Source: Alistipes sp.
GTDB taxonomy: Bacteria > Bacteroidota > Bacteroidia > Bacteroidales > Rikenellaceae
Length of the DNA: 64,000 nt
Assembly: GCA_017631275.1 (NCBI GenBank)
Contig: JAGBTQ010000005.1
Coordinates: 27,433 to 91,432 of the forward strand
Reading direction: 5' to 3'
In this document: positions 1 through 8,321 of the stretch, piece by piece
How positions within the stretch are numbered: position 1 is the stretch's first letter
Layout of the letters: every line of letters begins with the position of its first letter
Translations under genes and position numbers: made by a program
Notes under the pieces: generated by a model
Told to the model about the DNA's origin: nothing
What the model saw: only the letters and a program-made list of their open reading frames with translations
Databases searched by the model: none

Positions 1-1
1 A

Positions 2-817
2 AGCCAGAAGGTTAAGGACACAATCATCGACTACACAATTCGTCTTGGTAAGGAGATTGGTATCGTTGGTCTATACAACATTCAGTTTATCGCCGACGAC
101 AACGACATGGTATACGTAATCGAGGTTAACCCACGTTCATCACGTACAGTGCCATTCCTCTCGAAGGCTACAGGCATGCCTATGGCAAAGATTGCCACAA
201 ACGTAATGCTTGGCACAAGCCTTAAGGAGCAGGGCGTAGATAAGGTTATCGCCGAGGAGAAGAAGCGTTGGTACGTGAAGACTCCAGCCTTCTCATTCGC
301 TAAGATTCGTGGCGTTGACTCTTACCTATCACCTGAGATGAAGTCAACAGGTGAGGCTATCGGCTACGACTCATCATTGCGTCGTGCATTGTACAAGTCG
401 TTGCAGTCGTCAGGCATGACAATCGCAAACTACGGAACAATCTTCCTCTCGATTGCTGATGCCGACAAGCCACGTGCTTTGCCTCTTATCCGCCGCTTCT
501 ACGAGCTTGGTTTCAACATCGAGGCTACAAGCGGTACTGCTAAGTACTTGCGCGAGAATGGCATTCGCACACGTTGCCTCAAGAAGCTCAGCGAGGGCTC
601 AACAGAGATCTTCGACTCGATTCGCAAGGGTCACGTAAACTATGTTATCAACACTATCGATATCAACCAGCATAGCGCACGTCTTGATGGCTACGACATT
701 CGTCGTTGCGCCGTTGAGAACAACGTTACAATCTTCACAGCACTCGAGACCGTAAGCGTGCTTCTCGACGTATTGGAGGAGATTACACTTGGTGTATCGA
801 CAATCGACGCTGAATAA
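2..817 (+). CDS. carB: Carbamoyl-phosphate synthase large subunit, C-terminal part (5' end outside window)
   Basis: CarB makes carbamoyl phosphate from bicarbonate, ATP and glutamine-derived ammonia, the first step of pyrimidine synthesis. Only about the last 271 codons are present; the frame is open from base 2, so the gene is cut by the window edge and is not short by nature. The visible part contains the end of the second ATP-grasp domain (QFIADDNDMVYVIEVNPRSS), the linker after it, and a C-terminal MGS-like regulatory domain (about the last 140 residues, with the SGTAKYLRENGI region). In related enzymes this last domain binds allosteric nucleotides. The stop codon overlaps the pyrK start (TAATG), which suggests translational coupling. 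CarA is not visible and is probably upstream. Confidence 0.95.
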   Translation, partial: SQKVKDTIIDYTIRLGKEIGIVGLYNIQFIADDNDMVYVIEVNPRSSRTVPFLSKATGMPMAKIATNVMLGTSLKEQGVDKVIAEEKKRWYVKTPAFSFAKIRGVDSYLSPEMKSTGEAIGYDSSLRRALYKSLQSSGMTIANYGTIFLSIADADKPRALPLIRRFYELGFNIEATSGTAKYLRENGIRTRCLKKLSEGSTEIFDSIRKGHVNYVINTIDINQHSARLDGYDIRRCAVENNVTIFTALETVSVLLDVLEEITLGVSTIDAE

Positions 818-1557
818 TGTATAAGAAGGGAATATATACAGTTTTGAGTAACGAGCCTCTAACACCTGCGGTATATCGCATGGTGTTGGAGGGCGACACT
901 CAGTACATCAAGCACTCGGGTGAATTTATCAACATCGAGCTTGAGGGCAAGTTCTTGCGCCGCCCTATATCAATCTGCGACTACGACGCAACTACTATTA
1001 CTATTATTTATAAGGTAGTGGGTAGCGGCACCGAGCAGATGAAGGCTATGAGCGCCGGCACAAAGCTCGACATTCTCACTGGCTTGGGCAATGGCTTCTC
1101 AACCGAGAACAATGCTAAGCGACCATTGTTAGTTGGTGGTGGCGTTGGTGTACCTCCAATGTACAACCTCTGCAAGCGCCTCATTAGCGAGGGCAAGAAG
1201 CCTTCGATAATTGTAGGCTTCAATACCGCATCGGAGCTCTTCTACACAGAGGAGTTCAAGGCGTTGGGCGTTGATGTTTACTGCTCAACTGCCGACGGCT
1301 CGGTAGGCACAAAGGGCTTTGTTACCGATGTTATTCGTGAGCAGGCTCTTGAGTTCGACTACCTCTATACTTGCGGTCCACTCCCAATGCTCAAGGCGTT
1401 GTACGACGCTACAGAGTGCCCAGCAGAGTTTAGCTTCGAGGAGCGCATGGGTTGTGGCTTTGGTGCGTGCATGGGTTGCTCATGCAAGACAAAGTATGGC
1501 AACAAGCGTATTTGTAAAGATGGTCCCGTACTAAAACGTGAAGAGATTATATGGTAA
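817..1557 (+). CDS. pyrK: Dihydroorotate dehydrogenase electron-transfer subunit
   Basis: PyrK carries FAD and a [2Fe-2S] cluster and passes electrons from PyrD to NAD+ in the class 1B dihydroorotate dehydrogenase complex of the cytoplasm. The 246-residue protein has the flavin-binding motif RRPISICD near residue 48, a glycine-rich NAD-binding segment (LLVGGGVGVPPMY), and a C-terminal cluster with cysteines at about 213, 218, 221 and 233 (CGFGACMGCSC, then ICKDGPVL). This matches the PyrK pattern of C-x4-C-x2-C plus a distal C. The start overlaps the carB stop and the end overlaps the pyrD start by seven bases, so the two subunits are probably made in coupled fashion. Length is normal for the family. 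Confidence 0.95.
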   Translation: MYKKGIYTVLSNEPLTPAVYRMVLEGDTQYIKHSGEFINIELEGKFLRRPISICDYDATTITIIYKVVGSGTEQMKAMSAGTKLDILTGLGNGFSTENNAKRPLLVGGGVGVPPMYNLCKRLISEGKKPSIIVGFNTASELFYTEEFKALGVDVYCSTADGSVGTKGFVTDVIREQALEFDYLYTCGPLPMLKALYDATECPAEFSFEERMGCGFGACMGCSCKTKYGNKRICKDGPVLKREEIIW

Positions 1558-2468
1558 AGTATGATACATCGGTGGAGCTTTGCGGCGTGAAGCTCGACAA
1601 CCCTATTATCCCTGCATCAGGAACATTTGGCTTCGGACGTGAGTTCGCGGAGTACTACGACCTCGACTGCCTTGGCGCTATCTCGTTTAAGGGCACTACA
1701 CGCGAGGCTCGCTTTGGTAACCCTACACCACGTATTGCCGAGTGTACATCGGGACTTATCAACTCGGTTGGTTTGCAGAACCCAGGCATCGACAAGGTTA
1801 TTGCTGAGGAGCTACCTCACCTTCGTGAGATCTTCCACAAGCCTATCGTAGCAAACATCAGCGGTTTCTCGTTGGAGGAGTACGAGGAGTGTTGCGCAAA
1901 GATCGACAAGGAGGAGCAGGTGGAGATTATCGAGGTAAACGTATCGTGTCCTAACGTGCATAACGGTGGTATGAGCTTCGGTACCCAGCCAGAGTCGGCT
2001 GCCGAGGTTACTCGCCGCGTTAAAGCCGTGACAACAAAGCCTGTATTCATCAAGCTAAGCCCAAATGTTACGGACATTGTGGCTATCGCTCGTGCTTGCG
2101 AGGAGGCTGGTGCTGACGGTATCTGCCTTATCAACACACTGCTTGGTATGCGTATCGACACCATGCGTCGTAAGCCAGTAATTGCCAACAAGATGGGTGG
2201 TTTCTCGGGCGACGCTATCTTCCCTGTGGCCGTTCGCATGGTATATCAGGTGGCTCAGGCATGTAACATTCCTGTTATGGGCTGTGGTGGCGTAAGCTCA
2301 GCATCAGACGTTATCGAGATGATGATGGCGGGAGCAACAGCCGTTCAGGTGGGTGCTGCCAACCTCAAGAACCCTTACGCCTCAAAGGAGATTATCGAGG
2401 CACTACCTAAGGAGATGGAGCGCTTGGGTATCGAGCGTCTTCGTGACATTATCGGAATTGTAAAATAA
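1551..2468 (+). CDS. pyrD: Dihydroorotate dehydrogenase, class 1B catalytic subunit
   Basis: PyrD oxidises dihydroorotate to orotate with FMN as cofactor. The 305-residue protein has the class 1 features: an N-terminal substrate region (NPIIPASGTFGFG), the catalytic-loop cysteine in EVNVSCPNVHNGG near residue 130, the FMN lysine in FIKLSPNVTD, and the phosphate-binding end of the barrel (GCGGVSSASD and AGATAVQVGAA). The presence of pyrK directly upstream supports class 1B, the NAD-linked form, rather than the fumarate-linked 1A or membrane-bound class 2 type. It begins inside the last codons of pyrK. Confidence 0.95.
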   Translation: MVKYDTSVELCGVKLDNPIIPASGTFGFGREFAEYYDLDCLGAISFKGTTREARFGNPTPRIAECTSGLINSVGLQNPGIDKVIAEELPHLREIFHKPIVANISGFSLEEYEECCAKIDKEEQVEIIEVNVSCPNVHNGGMSFGTQPESAAEVTRRVKAVTTKPVFIKLSPNVTDIVAIARACEEAGADGICLINTLLGMRIDTMRRKPVIANKMGGFSGDAIFPVAVRMVYQVAQACNIPVMGCGGVSSASDVIEMMMAGATAVQVGAANLKNPYASKEIIEALPKEMERLGIERLRDIIGIVK

Positions 2469-2483
2469 TAAAACTACTAAGAT

Positions 2484-3185
2484 ATGAGTAAGCGTGATGT
2501 AATTATTGCTTGCGACTTTAGCAGCAAGGAGCAGACCTTGAACTTCTTGGATAAGTTCACTGGTCGTAAGCCATTTGTAAAGATTGGTATGGAGCTTTTC
2601 TATGCCGAGGGTCCAGAGATCGTGCGCACTATCAAGGAGCGCGGTCACCGCATCTTCCTCGACCTTAAGCTACACGACATTCCAAACACCGTAAAGAAGG
2701 CTATGTCGGTGCTTCGTAACCTCGACGTAGATATGACAAATGTGCACGCAGCAGGTACTGTCGATATGATGAAGGCAGCTATCGAGGGTCTTACACGTGA
2801 GGACGGCACTCGCCCACTGCTTATCGCCGTTACACAGCTCACCTCTACATCTGAGGAGCGCATGCAGAAGGAGTTGTTAATCGGTGCTTCAATCAACGAC
2901 ACTATCGTTAAGTATGCCGAGAATGCCAAGGCAGCAGGCCTTGATGGCGTGGTATGCTCACCACTCGAGGCAGCTATGGTTAAGGATGCTTGTGGAAAGG
3001 AGTTTATGACCGTTACGCCAGGCGTACGCTTCGCTGATGGCGACGTTGGCGACCAGGTGCGTGTAACAACCCCTGAGCGTGCTAAGGAGATTGGCTCCGA
3101 CTTCATCGTTGTAGGTCGCCCTATCACAGCGGCTGACGATCCCGTTGCAGCCTACGAGCGTTGCATGCGCGAATTTGCAGAGTAA
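2484..3185 (+). CDS. pyrF: Orotidine 5'-phosphate decarboxylase
   Basis: PyrF decarboxylates OMP to UMP, the last step of the de novo pathway. The 233-residue TIM-barrel protein shows the catalytic D-x-K-x-x-D signature in [16 protein letters not shown] near residue 60, an N-terminal IIACDFSS strand, and the phosphate loop TPGVRF with the distal IVVGRPIT arginine. These mark it as the short bacterial type (about 230-240 residues), not the longer pyrF subfamily found in some other Bacteroidota. It starts 15 bases after pyrD and lies 30 bases before the pyrE start, in the same operon. Confidence 0.95.
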   Translation: MSKRDVIIACDFSSKEQTLNFLDKFTGRKPFVKIGMELFYAEGPEIVRTIKERGHRIFLDLKLHDIPNTVKKAMSVLRNLDVDMTNVHAAGTVDMMKAAIEGLTREDGTRPLLIAVTQLTSTSEERMQKELLIGASINDTIVKYAENAKAAGLDGVVCSPLEAAMVKDACGKEFMTVTPGVRFADGDVGDQVRVTTPERAKEIGSDFIVVGRPITAADDPVAAYERCMREFAE

Positions 3186-3215
3186 TAATTGTAAACCATT
3201 AAATATTTGAAGATT

Positions 3216-3845
3216 ATGGAAAAGAAGATAGCTAAAGACCTTTTGTCTATTGGTGCAGTATTTTTGCGTCCTGAGCAGCCTTTCACATGGGCAAGTGGCA
3301 TTAAGAGCCCTATCTACTGCGACAACCGTCTAACACTCACCGCTCCTGAGGTGCGCAACCACGTTGAGGAGGGTCTTGCAGAGCTTATCCGCAAGCACTA
3401 TCCTGAGGTAGAGGTATTGATGGGTACATCAACAGCAGGTATCGCTCACGCAGCAATCACCGCAACAATCCTTAACTTGCCTATGGGCTACGTTCGCTCA
3501 GGCTCTAAGGATCACGGCCGTGGCAACCAGATCGAGGGTAAGTTGGAGGCTGGCCAGAAGGTAGTTGTTGTTGAGGACCTTATCTCTACTGGCGGTAGCT
3601 GCATCGAGGTTGTTGAGGCTTTACGCAATGCTGGTGCTGATGTTCTTGGTATCGTGAGCATCTTCACATACGGCATGCAGAAGGGCTTGGATCGCTTGGC
3701 TGCTGCCGAGGCTAAGAACTACTCACTCTCTAACCTTGACGCACTTGTAGAGGTTGCTGCCGAGGAGGGTTATATCAAGGCTGAGGACAAGGAGCGCATC
3801 CTTAAGTTCCGCAACAACCCATCTGACGAGAGCTGGATTAAGTAA
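3216..3845 (+). CDS. pyrE: Orotate phosphoribosyltransferase
   Basis: PyrE joins orotate to PRPP to make OMP for PyrF. The PRPP-binding motif [13 protein letters not shown] lies near residue 115, and the catalytic-loop lysine region is [14 protein letters not shown] chose the ATG at 3216 (209 residues). An in-frame TTG nine bases upstream at 3207 would add three residues but is a weaker start. The C terminus has an extra helical segment ([13 protein letters not shown]), common in Bacteroidota PyrE. The gene lies between pyrF and pyrB, with 24 bases to pyrB. Confidence 0.94.
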   Translation: MEKKIAKDLLSIGAVFLRPEQPFTWASGIKSPIYCDNRLTLTAPEVRNHVEEGLAELIRKHYPEVEVLMGTSTAGIAHAAITATILNLPMGYVRSGSKDHGRGNQIEGKLEAGQKVVVVEDLISTGGSCIEVVEALRNAGADVLGIVSIFTYGMQKGLDRLAAAEAKNYSLSNLDALVEVAAEEGYIKAEDKERILKFRNNPSDESWIK

Positions 3846-3869
3846 GAAACAATAAAAAAGATATTTGGT

Positions 3870-4937
3870 ATGAAGCACTTGATTGACCCTACTGACCTCT
3901 CGATTGAGGAGATTGCCGAGATTATCGCCGTAGCCGAGGATATTATTGCCAACCGTGATAAGTATAGCGACATATGTCGGGGCAAGAAGCTCGCAACACT
4001 ATTCTACGAGCCCAGCACACGCACACGCCTCAGCTTCACCGCAGCAATGATGGAGCTTGGCGGCAACGTCCTTGGCTTTGCCGATGCCAAGTCCTCGTCA
4101 GTATCTAAGGGCGAGACCGTGCAGGACACCGTTAGGGTTATCAACTGCTTTGCCGACATCATCGCAATGCGCCATAAGGTTGAGGGAGCTCCCTTGGCAG
4201 CTACCGAGGTATCACGTACCCCTATCATCAATGCTGGCGACGGCTCACACAGCCACCCTACGCAGACGATGACCGACCTGCTCACCATCAAGCGCGAGCT
4301 CGGCACGCTCAACAACCTCACCATAGGTCTTGTTGGCGACCTTAAGTATGGCCGTACTGTGCACTCGCTCATTAAGGCGATGTCGCGCTACCAGAACACT
4401 AAGTTTATACTTATCGCACCTCCTGAGTTGGCTCTTCCCGACTACATCAAGCACGACGTGTGCGACCGCTACAGTATTCCTTACCGCGAGGTCGATAACA
4501 TCGAGAGCGTTATCGGCGAGGTTGATGTGTTGTACATGACACGTGTTCAGCAGGAGCGCTTCACCGACCTCGATGAGTATGAGCGTGTTAAGGACTGCTT
4601 CGTGCTAGACGCAGCCAAGATGCGTGGCGCAAAGGAACATATGGCAGTCTTGCACCCACTACCACGTGTAAACGAGATTGCTATCGACGTAGATAACGAC
4701 TCACGTGCAGCCTACTTCCGTCAGGTGGAGAATGGCAAGTTTGTGCGTATGGCTCTCATCCTCAAGCTCCTCGAGTGGCAGAACGACTCGGAGCGTAAGT
4801 TCGACCATGGCGGTAGCGACCTAGGTTGCAAGTGTCCGAACAAGCTATGTATCTCGAACCTCGAGCCCGTGCGCAAGCGCTTCGAAAGCGTCGACGGCAT
4901 TATCCGCTGCGTATATTGCGAGTCGCAGGCAGAGTAA
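3870..4937 (+). CDS. pyrB: Aspartate carbamoyltransferase with a fused PyrI-like zinc domain
   Basis: PyrB condenses carbamoyl phosphate with aspartate. Residues 1 to about 310 form a complete catalytic chain: carbamoyl-phosphate loop [10 protein letters not shown] near residue 49, the SSSVSKGET loop, and HPLPRVNEI near residue 263. About 45 further residues follow. They contain C322-x4-C327-x19-C347-x2-C350 with the text [13 protein letters not shown] and IIRCVYCE. This matches the zinc-binding C-terminal domain of the ATCase regulatory chain PyrI (C-x4-C, then C-x2-C). The nucleotide-binding half of PyrI is absent and no separate pyrI lies between here and the hairpin at 4960. The family match is clear; loss of CTP/ATP control and altered quaternary structure are inferences. 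It is the last gene of the cluster. Confidence 0.93.
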   Translation: MKHLIDPTDLSIEEIAEIIAVAEDIIANRDKYSDICRGKKLATLFYEPSTRTRLSFTAAMMELGGNVLGFADAKSSSVSKGETVQDTVRVINCFADIIAMRHKVEGAPLAATEVSRTPIINAGDGSHSHPTQTMTDLLTIKRELGTLNNLTIGLVGDLKYGRTVHSLIKAMSRYQNTKFILIAPPELALPDYIKHDVCDRYSIPYREVDNIESVIGEVDVLYMTRVQQERFTDLDEYERVKDCFVLDAAKMRGAKEHMAVLHPLPRVNEIAIDVDNDSRAAYFRQVENGKFVRMALILKLLEWQNDSERKFDHGGSDLGCKCPNKLCISNLEPVRKRFESVDGIIRCVYCESQAE

Positions 4938-4959
4938 GGTGTGATCAAAAATTATTATT

Positions 4960-4988
4960 GGGAGGCTAATCCAACGGATTGGTCTCCC
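4960..4988 (+). terminator. Hairpin after the pyr operon
   Basis: Thirteen paired bases, including two G-U pairs, form a stem (4960-4972 with 4976-4988) around an AAC loop, 22 bases after the pyrB stop. There is no long T run afterwards, so intrinsic termination is likely but may be incomplete. Confidence 0.6.
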
Positions 4989-5080
4989 TGCGTTTCGTGT
5001 TCACCCCGCAAAAAGGGCGTTTCACAAAGGGTTTTGGACTTTTGACCGCGATGTCAGATTTTTATAGTGTTTGTCGTCAT

Positions 5081-5088
5081 TAACTTTG
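5081..5088 (+). promoter_or_regulatory. Putative -7 box (TAACTTTG)
   Basis: TAACTTTG fits the Bacteroidota -7 consensus TAnnTTTG and lies 28 bases before the start of the secreted-protein gene at 5116. No well-spaced TTTG at -33 was found, so support comes from the -7 box and position only. Confidence 0.5.
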
Positions 5089-5115
5089 TATTAAGCAAAC
5101 AAAAACTACACTACT

Positions 5116-5511
5116 ATGAAGAAGATTACTACACTACTACTCGCAACTCTCATTTCGCTCTCGGCAATGGCTCAACAGCCCTACAAAGTATATTGCTCGG
5201 TGTGGGGCAACAACGCAGCTGGCAGCACCATGGGCTATGCCTATATTGACTATGGTCAGCAGGATAGAGCTGGCAATTGGCTGGTTGACAGCAATGGCAA
5301 GGGCATTTATTTTAACTCGGTGATAAGTGTGCTCAACCATCTCTCGAAACACGGTTGGCAGCTAGAGGCGGCTTACGACACACAGATACCTAGGCTCAGC
5401 GACTCTACAAAGTATGACACCCGCCAGGTGCTCTATCTATCGAAGATGATAACCTCCGACGAGGAGATTATCGAGGGCATCTACACAAAAAACATGTATA
5501 AAAATCGCTAA
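5116..5511 (+). CDS. Small secreted protein, unknown function
   Basis: The 131-residue product begins with a classical signal peptide (MKKITTLLLATLISLSAMAQ, cleavage probably after AMAQ) and should be exported to the periplasm. The mature part of about 110 residues has no cysteine pair or catalytic motif that I recognise. It carries a tyrosine-rich stretch (YAYIDYGQQDRAG) and a charged end. It has its own promoter-like box and stands alone between the pyr operon and another small secreted protein at 5655. No function can be assigned. Coding is supported by the signal peptide and codon use like that of its neighbours. Confidence 0.75.
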   Translation: MKKITTLLLATLISLSAMAQQPYKVYCSVWGNNAAGSTMGYAYIDYGQQDRAGNWLVDSNGKGIYFNSVISVLNHLSKHGWQLEAAYDTQIPRLSDSTKYDTRQVLYLSKMITSDEEIIEGIYTKNMYKNR

Positions 5512-5588
5512 CGGATGTCAGAAAATTAGAATTTCTACGTCTTATAGGTAAAAGAGGTAGAAAACATACACAAGAAGCAGACAAAATC

Positions 5589-5617
5589 TTGCCATATGGG
5601 GATTTTACTTATCTTTG
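5589..5617 (+). promoter_or_regulatory. Bacteroidota-type promoter for the gene at 5655
   Basis: TATCTTTG at 5610-5617 matches the -7 box, with TTG at 5589-5591 and an 18-base spacer as a partial -33 element. The start codon lies 38 bases downstream. Confidence 0.65.
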
Positions 5618-5654
5618 TATAAACTACGAGCAAATAAATTAAACCAATAATAAC

Positions 5655-6161
5655 ATGAAGAAATTTTTCGCACTCTGCATCGCACTTATGACCATAGGTG
5701 CAGCATCAGCTCAGAACTACAACCTTACAGCGGGTCAGCCTATTCCTGTTCGCATCATGACATCGGTGAGCAGCGAAAACCGCCTACAGTCGTTGCCAAT
5801 GGCTATTGTCGATAGCAACATCACCGACAAAGAGGGTAATGTGCTCATTCGCCGTGGTACAAACGTGATTATAAACACCGAGGTTACTCGTCGCAAGGGC
5901 GTGGGCAAGCCTGGTTACATTAAGATTGACTGCCTTACAACAACGGCTGTTGATGGTCAGACAATATATCTTATGGGTGGCACATCTGCATGTGGTCGTG
6001 ACCGTGAGGTTCTAGCTATAGGCTTGGGCGTGGGAGCTGGTATCGTTGCCTTTCCGTTCGGTCTTTTCTGCTTCTGCATCAAGGGCGAAGAGGCATATCT
6101 TCCGGGCAACAGCATCATTTCGAATGTTGTCATAGATGACAACTACGAGGTGAGGTATTAA
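5655..6161 (+). CDS. Secreted protein of unknown function with a glycine-rich hydrophobic segment
   Basis: The 168-residue product has a signal peptide (MKKFFALCIALMTIGAASAQ). The mature part starts with NYNLTAGQPIPVRIMTSVSS and includes GNVLIRRGTNVIINTEVTRR. This resembles the beta-rich modules in which a settable surface property is protected from extremes, but I cannot name a family. A glycine-rich hydrophobic stretch near residues 120-140 (VLAIGLGVGAGIVAFPFGLF) is long enough to cross a membrane and is followed by a cysteine. It may be an outer- or inner-membrane-associated protein. It is preceded by a good promoter and followed by an inverted repeat, so it is probably a single-gene transcript. 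Confidence 0.75.
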   Translation: MKKFFALCIALMTIGAASAQNYNLTAGQPIPVRIMTSVSSENRLQSLPMAIVDSNITDKEGNVLIRRGTNVIINTEVTRRKGVGKPGYIKIDCLTTTAVDGQTIYLMGGTSACGRDREVLAIGLGVGAGIVAFPFGLFCFCIKGEEAYLPGNSIISNVVIDDNYEVRY

Positions 6162-6182
6162 GCACACAGATAGTGAACATAA

Positions 6183-6270
6183 GGAACTTAGGGAATTTAA
6201 TGAATTTAGAGAGGCGCTCTCATCAACGCTAAATCTCTTAATTCACTAAATTTCCTAAGTTCTCTTTTTT
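6183..6270 (+). repeat. Inverted repeat built of 9-base units, probable terminator
   Basis: Arms at about 6183-6212 and 6230-6263 are imperfect inverted copies (left arm begins GGAACTTAGGGAATTTAATG), followed on the plus strand by a run of seven T. Each arm is itself made of near-repeats of about nine bases, such as GGGAATTTA and ATGAATTTA. It lies between convergent genes and should stop plus-strand transcription from 5655. The internal periodicity suggests an intergenic repeat family. Confidence 0.7.
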
Positions 6271-6341
6271 TACCTATATTTACCTAAATCAACGCACCAA
6301 TTTATTCTCAGAAACCGTGAGATGTGGTGCATCGCAAAAGT

Positions 6342-6383
6342 AAAGACCTCGGGATAGTACAAATAGTACAGCCCGAGGTCTTT
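6342..6383 (-). terminator. Perfect 12-bp hairpin terminator
   Basis: AAAGACCTCGGG at 6342-6353 pairs perfectly with 6372-6383. Read on the minus strand, the stem is followed by a T-rich stretch, so it fits as the terminator of the gene at 6429-7337. Confidence 0.85.
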
Positions 6384-6428
6384 AGTTTTGGAATGTGCCA
6401 CAGATTGCGGCTTATCACAACAAATTAA

Positions 6429-7337
6429 TTACTTCCAGAGGTTGCGTGGGTAAACACCCTCTGCAATCAACTCCTCAATCTTCTGCATTAGCTGAGGCTT
6501 ATCCTCCTTGTAGGTTACGCCAAACCATTTAGCCGAGGTAGATAGCACACGCATAGTGGCTGTGCCCTCAGAGATAACCTTATTAACCATCAAAGGAATG
6601 AAGAACTCTGAACGTAGGTTCTCAATGTTATCCTTGAGGAACTCCTTGAAGTAGGCCTCAGAGTGGCGGAAGTAGTCGGGAGTAAAGCCGAAGAGGTTCA
6701 TCGACACTGGAGTATTCTCTGCCAAAGGCTCGTCGGTGCCGAGGTCGTGGAATACAATAGTGCCGTTAACACGCTCAATCTTTGTGCGCTCGACCATACC
6801 ACGAAGGTTGCTATCTGCATCTACGGTACATACGCCACGCGACACTGTACCATTCTCCGACAATGTCTTACTAACCTCGTAACCCACCATGCAGTACTTG
6901 CCCTCAGAGGCTCCAAGCTCAGAGAGGTAGCTACCGATAACTGCGTAAGCATCACGACCATAGAAGTCATCAGCGTTGATTACGGCGAATGGGGTATTGA
7001 TAGCCTCTGCAGCCATCATCACAGCGTGGTTTGTACCCCATGGCTTCTCGCGACCCTCAGGCAAAGTGAAGCCCTCAGGAAGCTTGTCGAGCTCCTGAAA
7101 AACATACTCCACCTCAATCTTATGACCGAAGCGCTCAGCGTTGAACACCTCGCAAAAATCCTGAGCAAAAGAGTGACGAATGACGAATACCACCTTGCCA
7201 AAACCAGCGCGGATAGCGTCGTAAACTGAGTAATCGATGATAGCCTCGCCGTTAGGGCCTACGCCATCCATCTGCTTAAGAGAGCCATAGCGTGAGCCCA
7301 TGCCCGCCGCCAAGACCAAAAGTGTAGGTTTAACCAT
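6429..7337 (-). CDS. Sugar-nucleotidyltransferase family protein
   Basis: The 302-residue protein has an N-terminal NTP-transferase fold: the nucleotide loop LVLAAGMGSRYGSLKQMDG at residues 6-24, where the lysine contacts phosphate, and the metal-binding aspartates in AVINADDFYGRDA near residue 118. It therefore probably joins a sugar-1-phosphate to a nucleoside triphosphate, as in UTP- or dTTP-glucose-1-phosphate uridylyl/thymidylyl enzymes. The exact sugar and nucleotide cannot be told from sequence. A related class acts in choline or cell-surface polymer synthesis. It is transcribed alone, with a promoter upstream on the minus strand and a strong terminator downstream. Confidence 0.85.
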   Translation of the reverse strand: MVKPTLLVLAAGMGSRYGSLKQMDGVGPNGEAIIDYSVYDAIRAGFGKVVFVIRHSFAQDFCEVFNAERFGHKIEVEYVFQELDKLPEGFTLPEGREKPWGTNHAVMMAAEAINTPFAVINADDFYGRDAYAVIGSYLSELGASEGKYCMVGYEVSKTLSENGTVSRGVCTVDADSNLRGMVERTKIERVNGTIVFHDLGTDEPLAENTPVSMNLFGFTPDYFRHSEAYFKEFLKDNIENLRSEFFIPLMVNKVISEGTATMRVLSTSAKWFGVTYKEDKPQLMQKIEELIAEGVYPRNLWK

Positions 7338-7370
7338 GATAAATATAGAATGTTAAATTATTTCGCACCA

Positions 7371-7401
7371 CAAAGGTAAAAAAAGTCGAGCAAAATACAA
7401 A
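7371..7401 (-). promoter_or_regulatory. Promoter of the nucleotidyltransferase gene
   Basis: On the minus strand TTTG (7401-7398) is followed after 19 bases by TACCTTTG (7378-7371), a full match to the Bacteroidota pattern. The start codon is 34 bases downstream. Confidence 0.75.
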
Positions 7402-7419
7402 GTATCCCACCATTTTCGT

Positions 7420-7427
7420 TATCTTTG
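7420..7427 (+). promoter_or_regulatory. -7 box for the LytM-dxr-rseP-radA operon
   Basis: TATCTTTG matches TAnnTTTG and lies 27 bases before the start at 7454. It is divergent from the nucleotidyltransferase promoter, whose boxes lie just upstream. Confidence 0.65.
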
Positions 7428-7453
7428 CACAAATATATACTTATATTTAAGGT

Positions 7454-8314
7454 ATGGAGGAGAACTTTTTCAAGCGTCTATGGTCACAGCTTAGCGACAA
7501 GCGTCAGCTATCGATGCGTGACCGCGAGAGCGAGGAGCCACACTGGAAGGTGAACACAACGCCTATCGGTTTGGCAAGTGGCATTGCAGCACTGCTAATA
7601 ATCATAGTAACAATTCTGATGATACTCATGGCATACACCCCTATTTTGGAGGTGTTCCCAGGATATAAGACTCGCTCGGAGCGCATGCACGACGACTTGG
7701 TGAAATCTATCATGCAGGTCGATTCAATACAGCGCCTTATGGGTCGCATGGTTGAGTACAACGATGCGGTGACAAAGATTATCAACGGAAGCACACCCAC
7801 GCTGCGCTCTACGGTATTGACCGATAGCATAAAGCAGGAGACTAAGATGGCGTTGCCCACACGTGCCGACTCGCTACTACGCAGTCTTCTTGAGAGGGAG
7901 AGTGGTGAGTACTCGCTACGTAATACACGCGAGGCAAACCCCGTTGCGGCAATGTTTAGCGCACCTCTTAAGGGTAGCATATCGCGCCACTTCGATGCAC
8001 AGAACTCGAGCTACGGCATATCTATTATGGGTATTGACGCCGAGCACACTGTAACAGCTATCGAGAATGGCACCGTAGTGGGTGTATTGCAGGGTACCAC
8101 AGGATATACAACAGTGATTATTCAGCATAGCGAGGGTTACACATCATCATACTCACAGCTTGGCGAGGCTCTTGTACGCAAGGGTCAGAGCGTGCAGAGT
8201 GGCACGGTGATAGGCACTCTGGCAAAGAACGAAGATAAGGTTTTGGAGCTCGAGTTTGAGCTATGGCGCAATGGCACAGCCATAGATCCCGAGCGTTACA
8301 TACTTATAAAATAA
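7454..8314 (+). CDS. Membrane-anchored LytM/M23-like protein lacking zinc ligands
   Basis: The 286-residue protein has a cytoplasmic N terminus, one membrane segment near residues 37-62 (LASGIAALLIIIVTILMILM), a helical region, and a C-terminal domain (about 175-285) shaped like M23 peptidases. Where active enzymes have H-x-G-x-D this one reads YGISI; the Y-x-H-L position reads YSQL; the final H-F-E reads EFEL. All zinc ligands appear replaced, so it is probably not a peptidase. Inactive LytM proteins such as EnvC and NlpD in other bacteria activate cell-wall amidases, and a similar role in division or wall turnover is an inference. It is first in an operon with dxr (seven bases apart), rseP and radA. 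Confidence 0.82.
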   Translation: MEENFFKRLWSQLSDKRQLSMRDRESEEPHWKVNTTPIGLASGIAALLIIIVTILMILMAYTPILEVFPGYKTRSERMHDDLVKSIMQVDSIQRLMGRMVEYNDAVTKIINGSTPTLRSTVLTDSIKQETKMALPTRADSLLRSLLERESGEYSLRNTREANPVAAMFSAPLKGSISRHFDAQNSSYGISIMGIDAEHTVTAIENGTVVGVLQGTTGYTTVIIQHSEGYTSSYSQLGEALVRKGQSVQSGTVIGTLAKNEDKVLELEFELWRNGTAIDPERYILIK

Positions 8315-8321
8315 CCTAACT

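Noticed and set aside
4004-4372. Open frame of about 120 codons on the minus strand inside pyrB
   Set aside because: It lies fully within a conserved gene on the other strand and has no signal, motif or promoter; such frames arise from GC-biased codon use.
5519-5575. TTTCTAC/GTAGAAA inverted repeat after the secreted-protein gene
   Set aside because: The stem is short with mismatches and no T run, so I do not call it a terminator.
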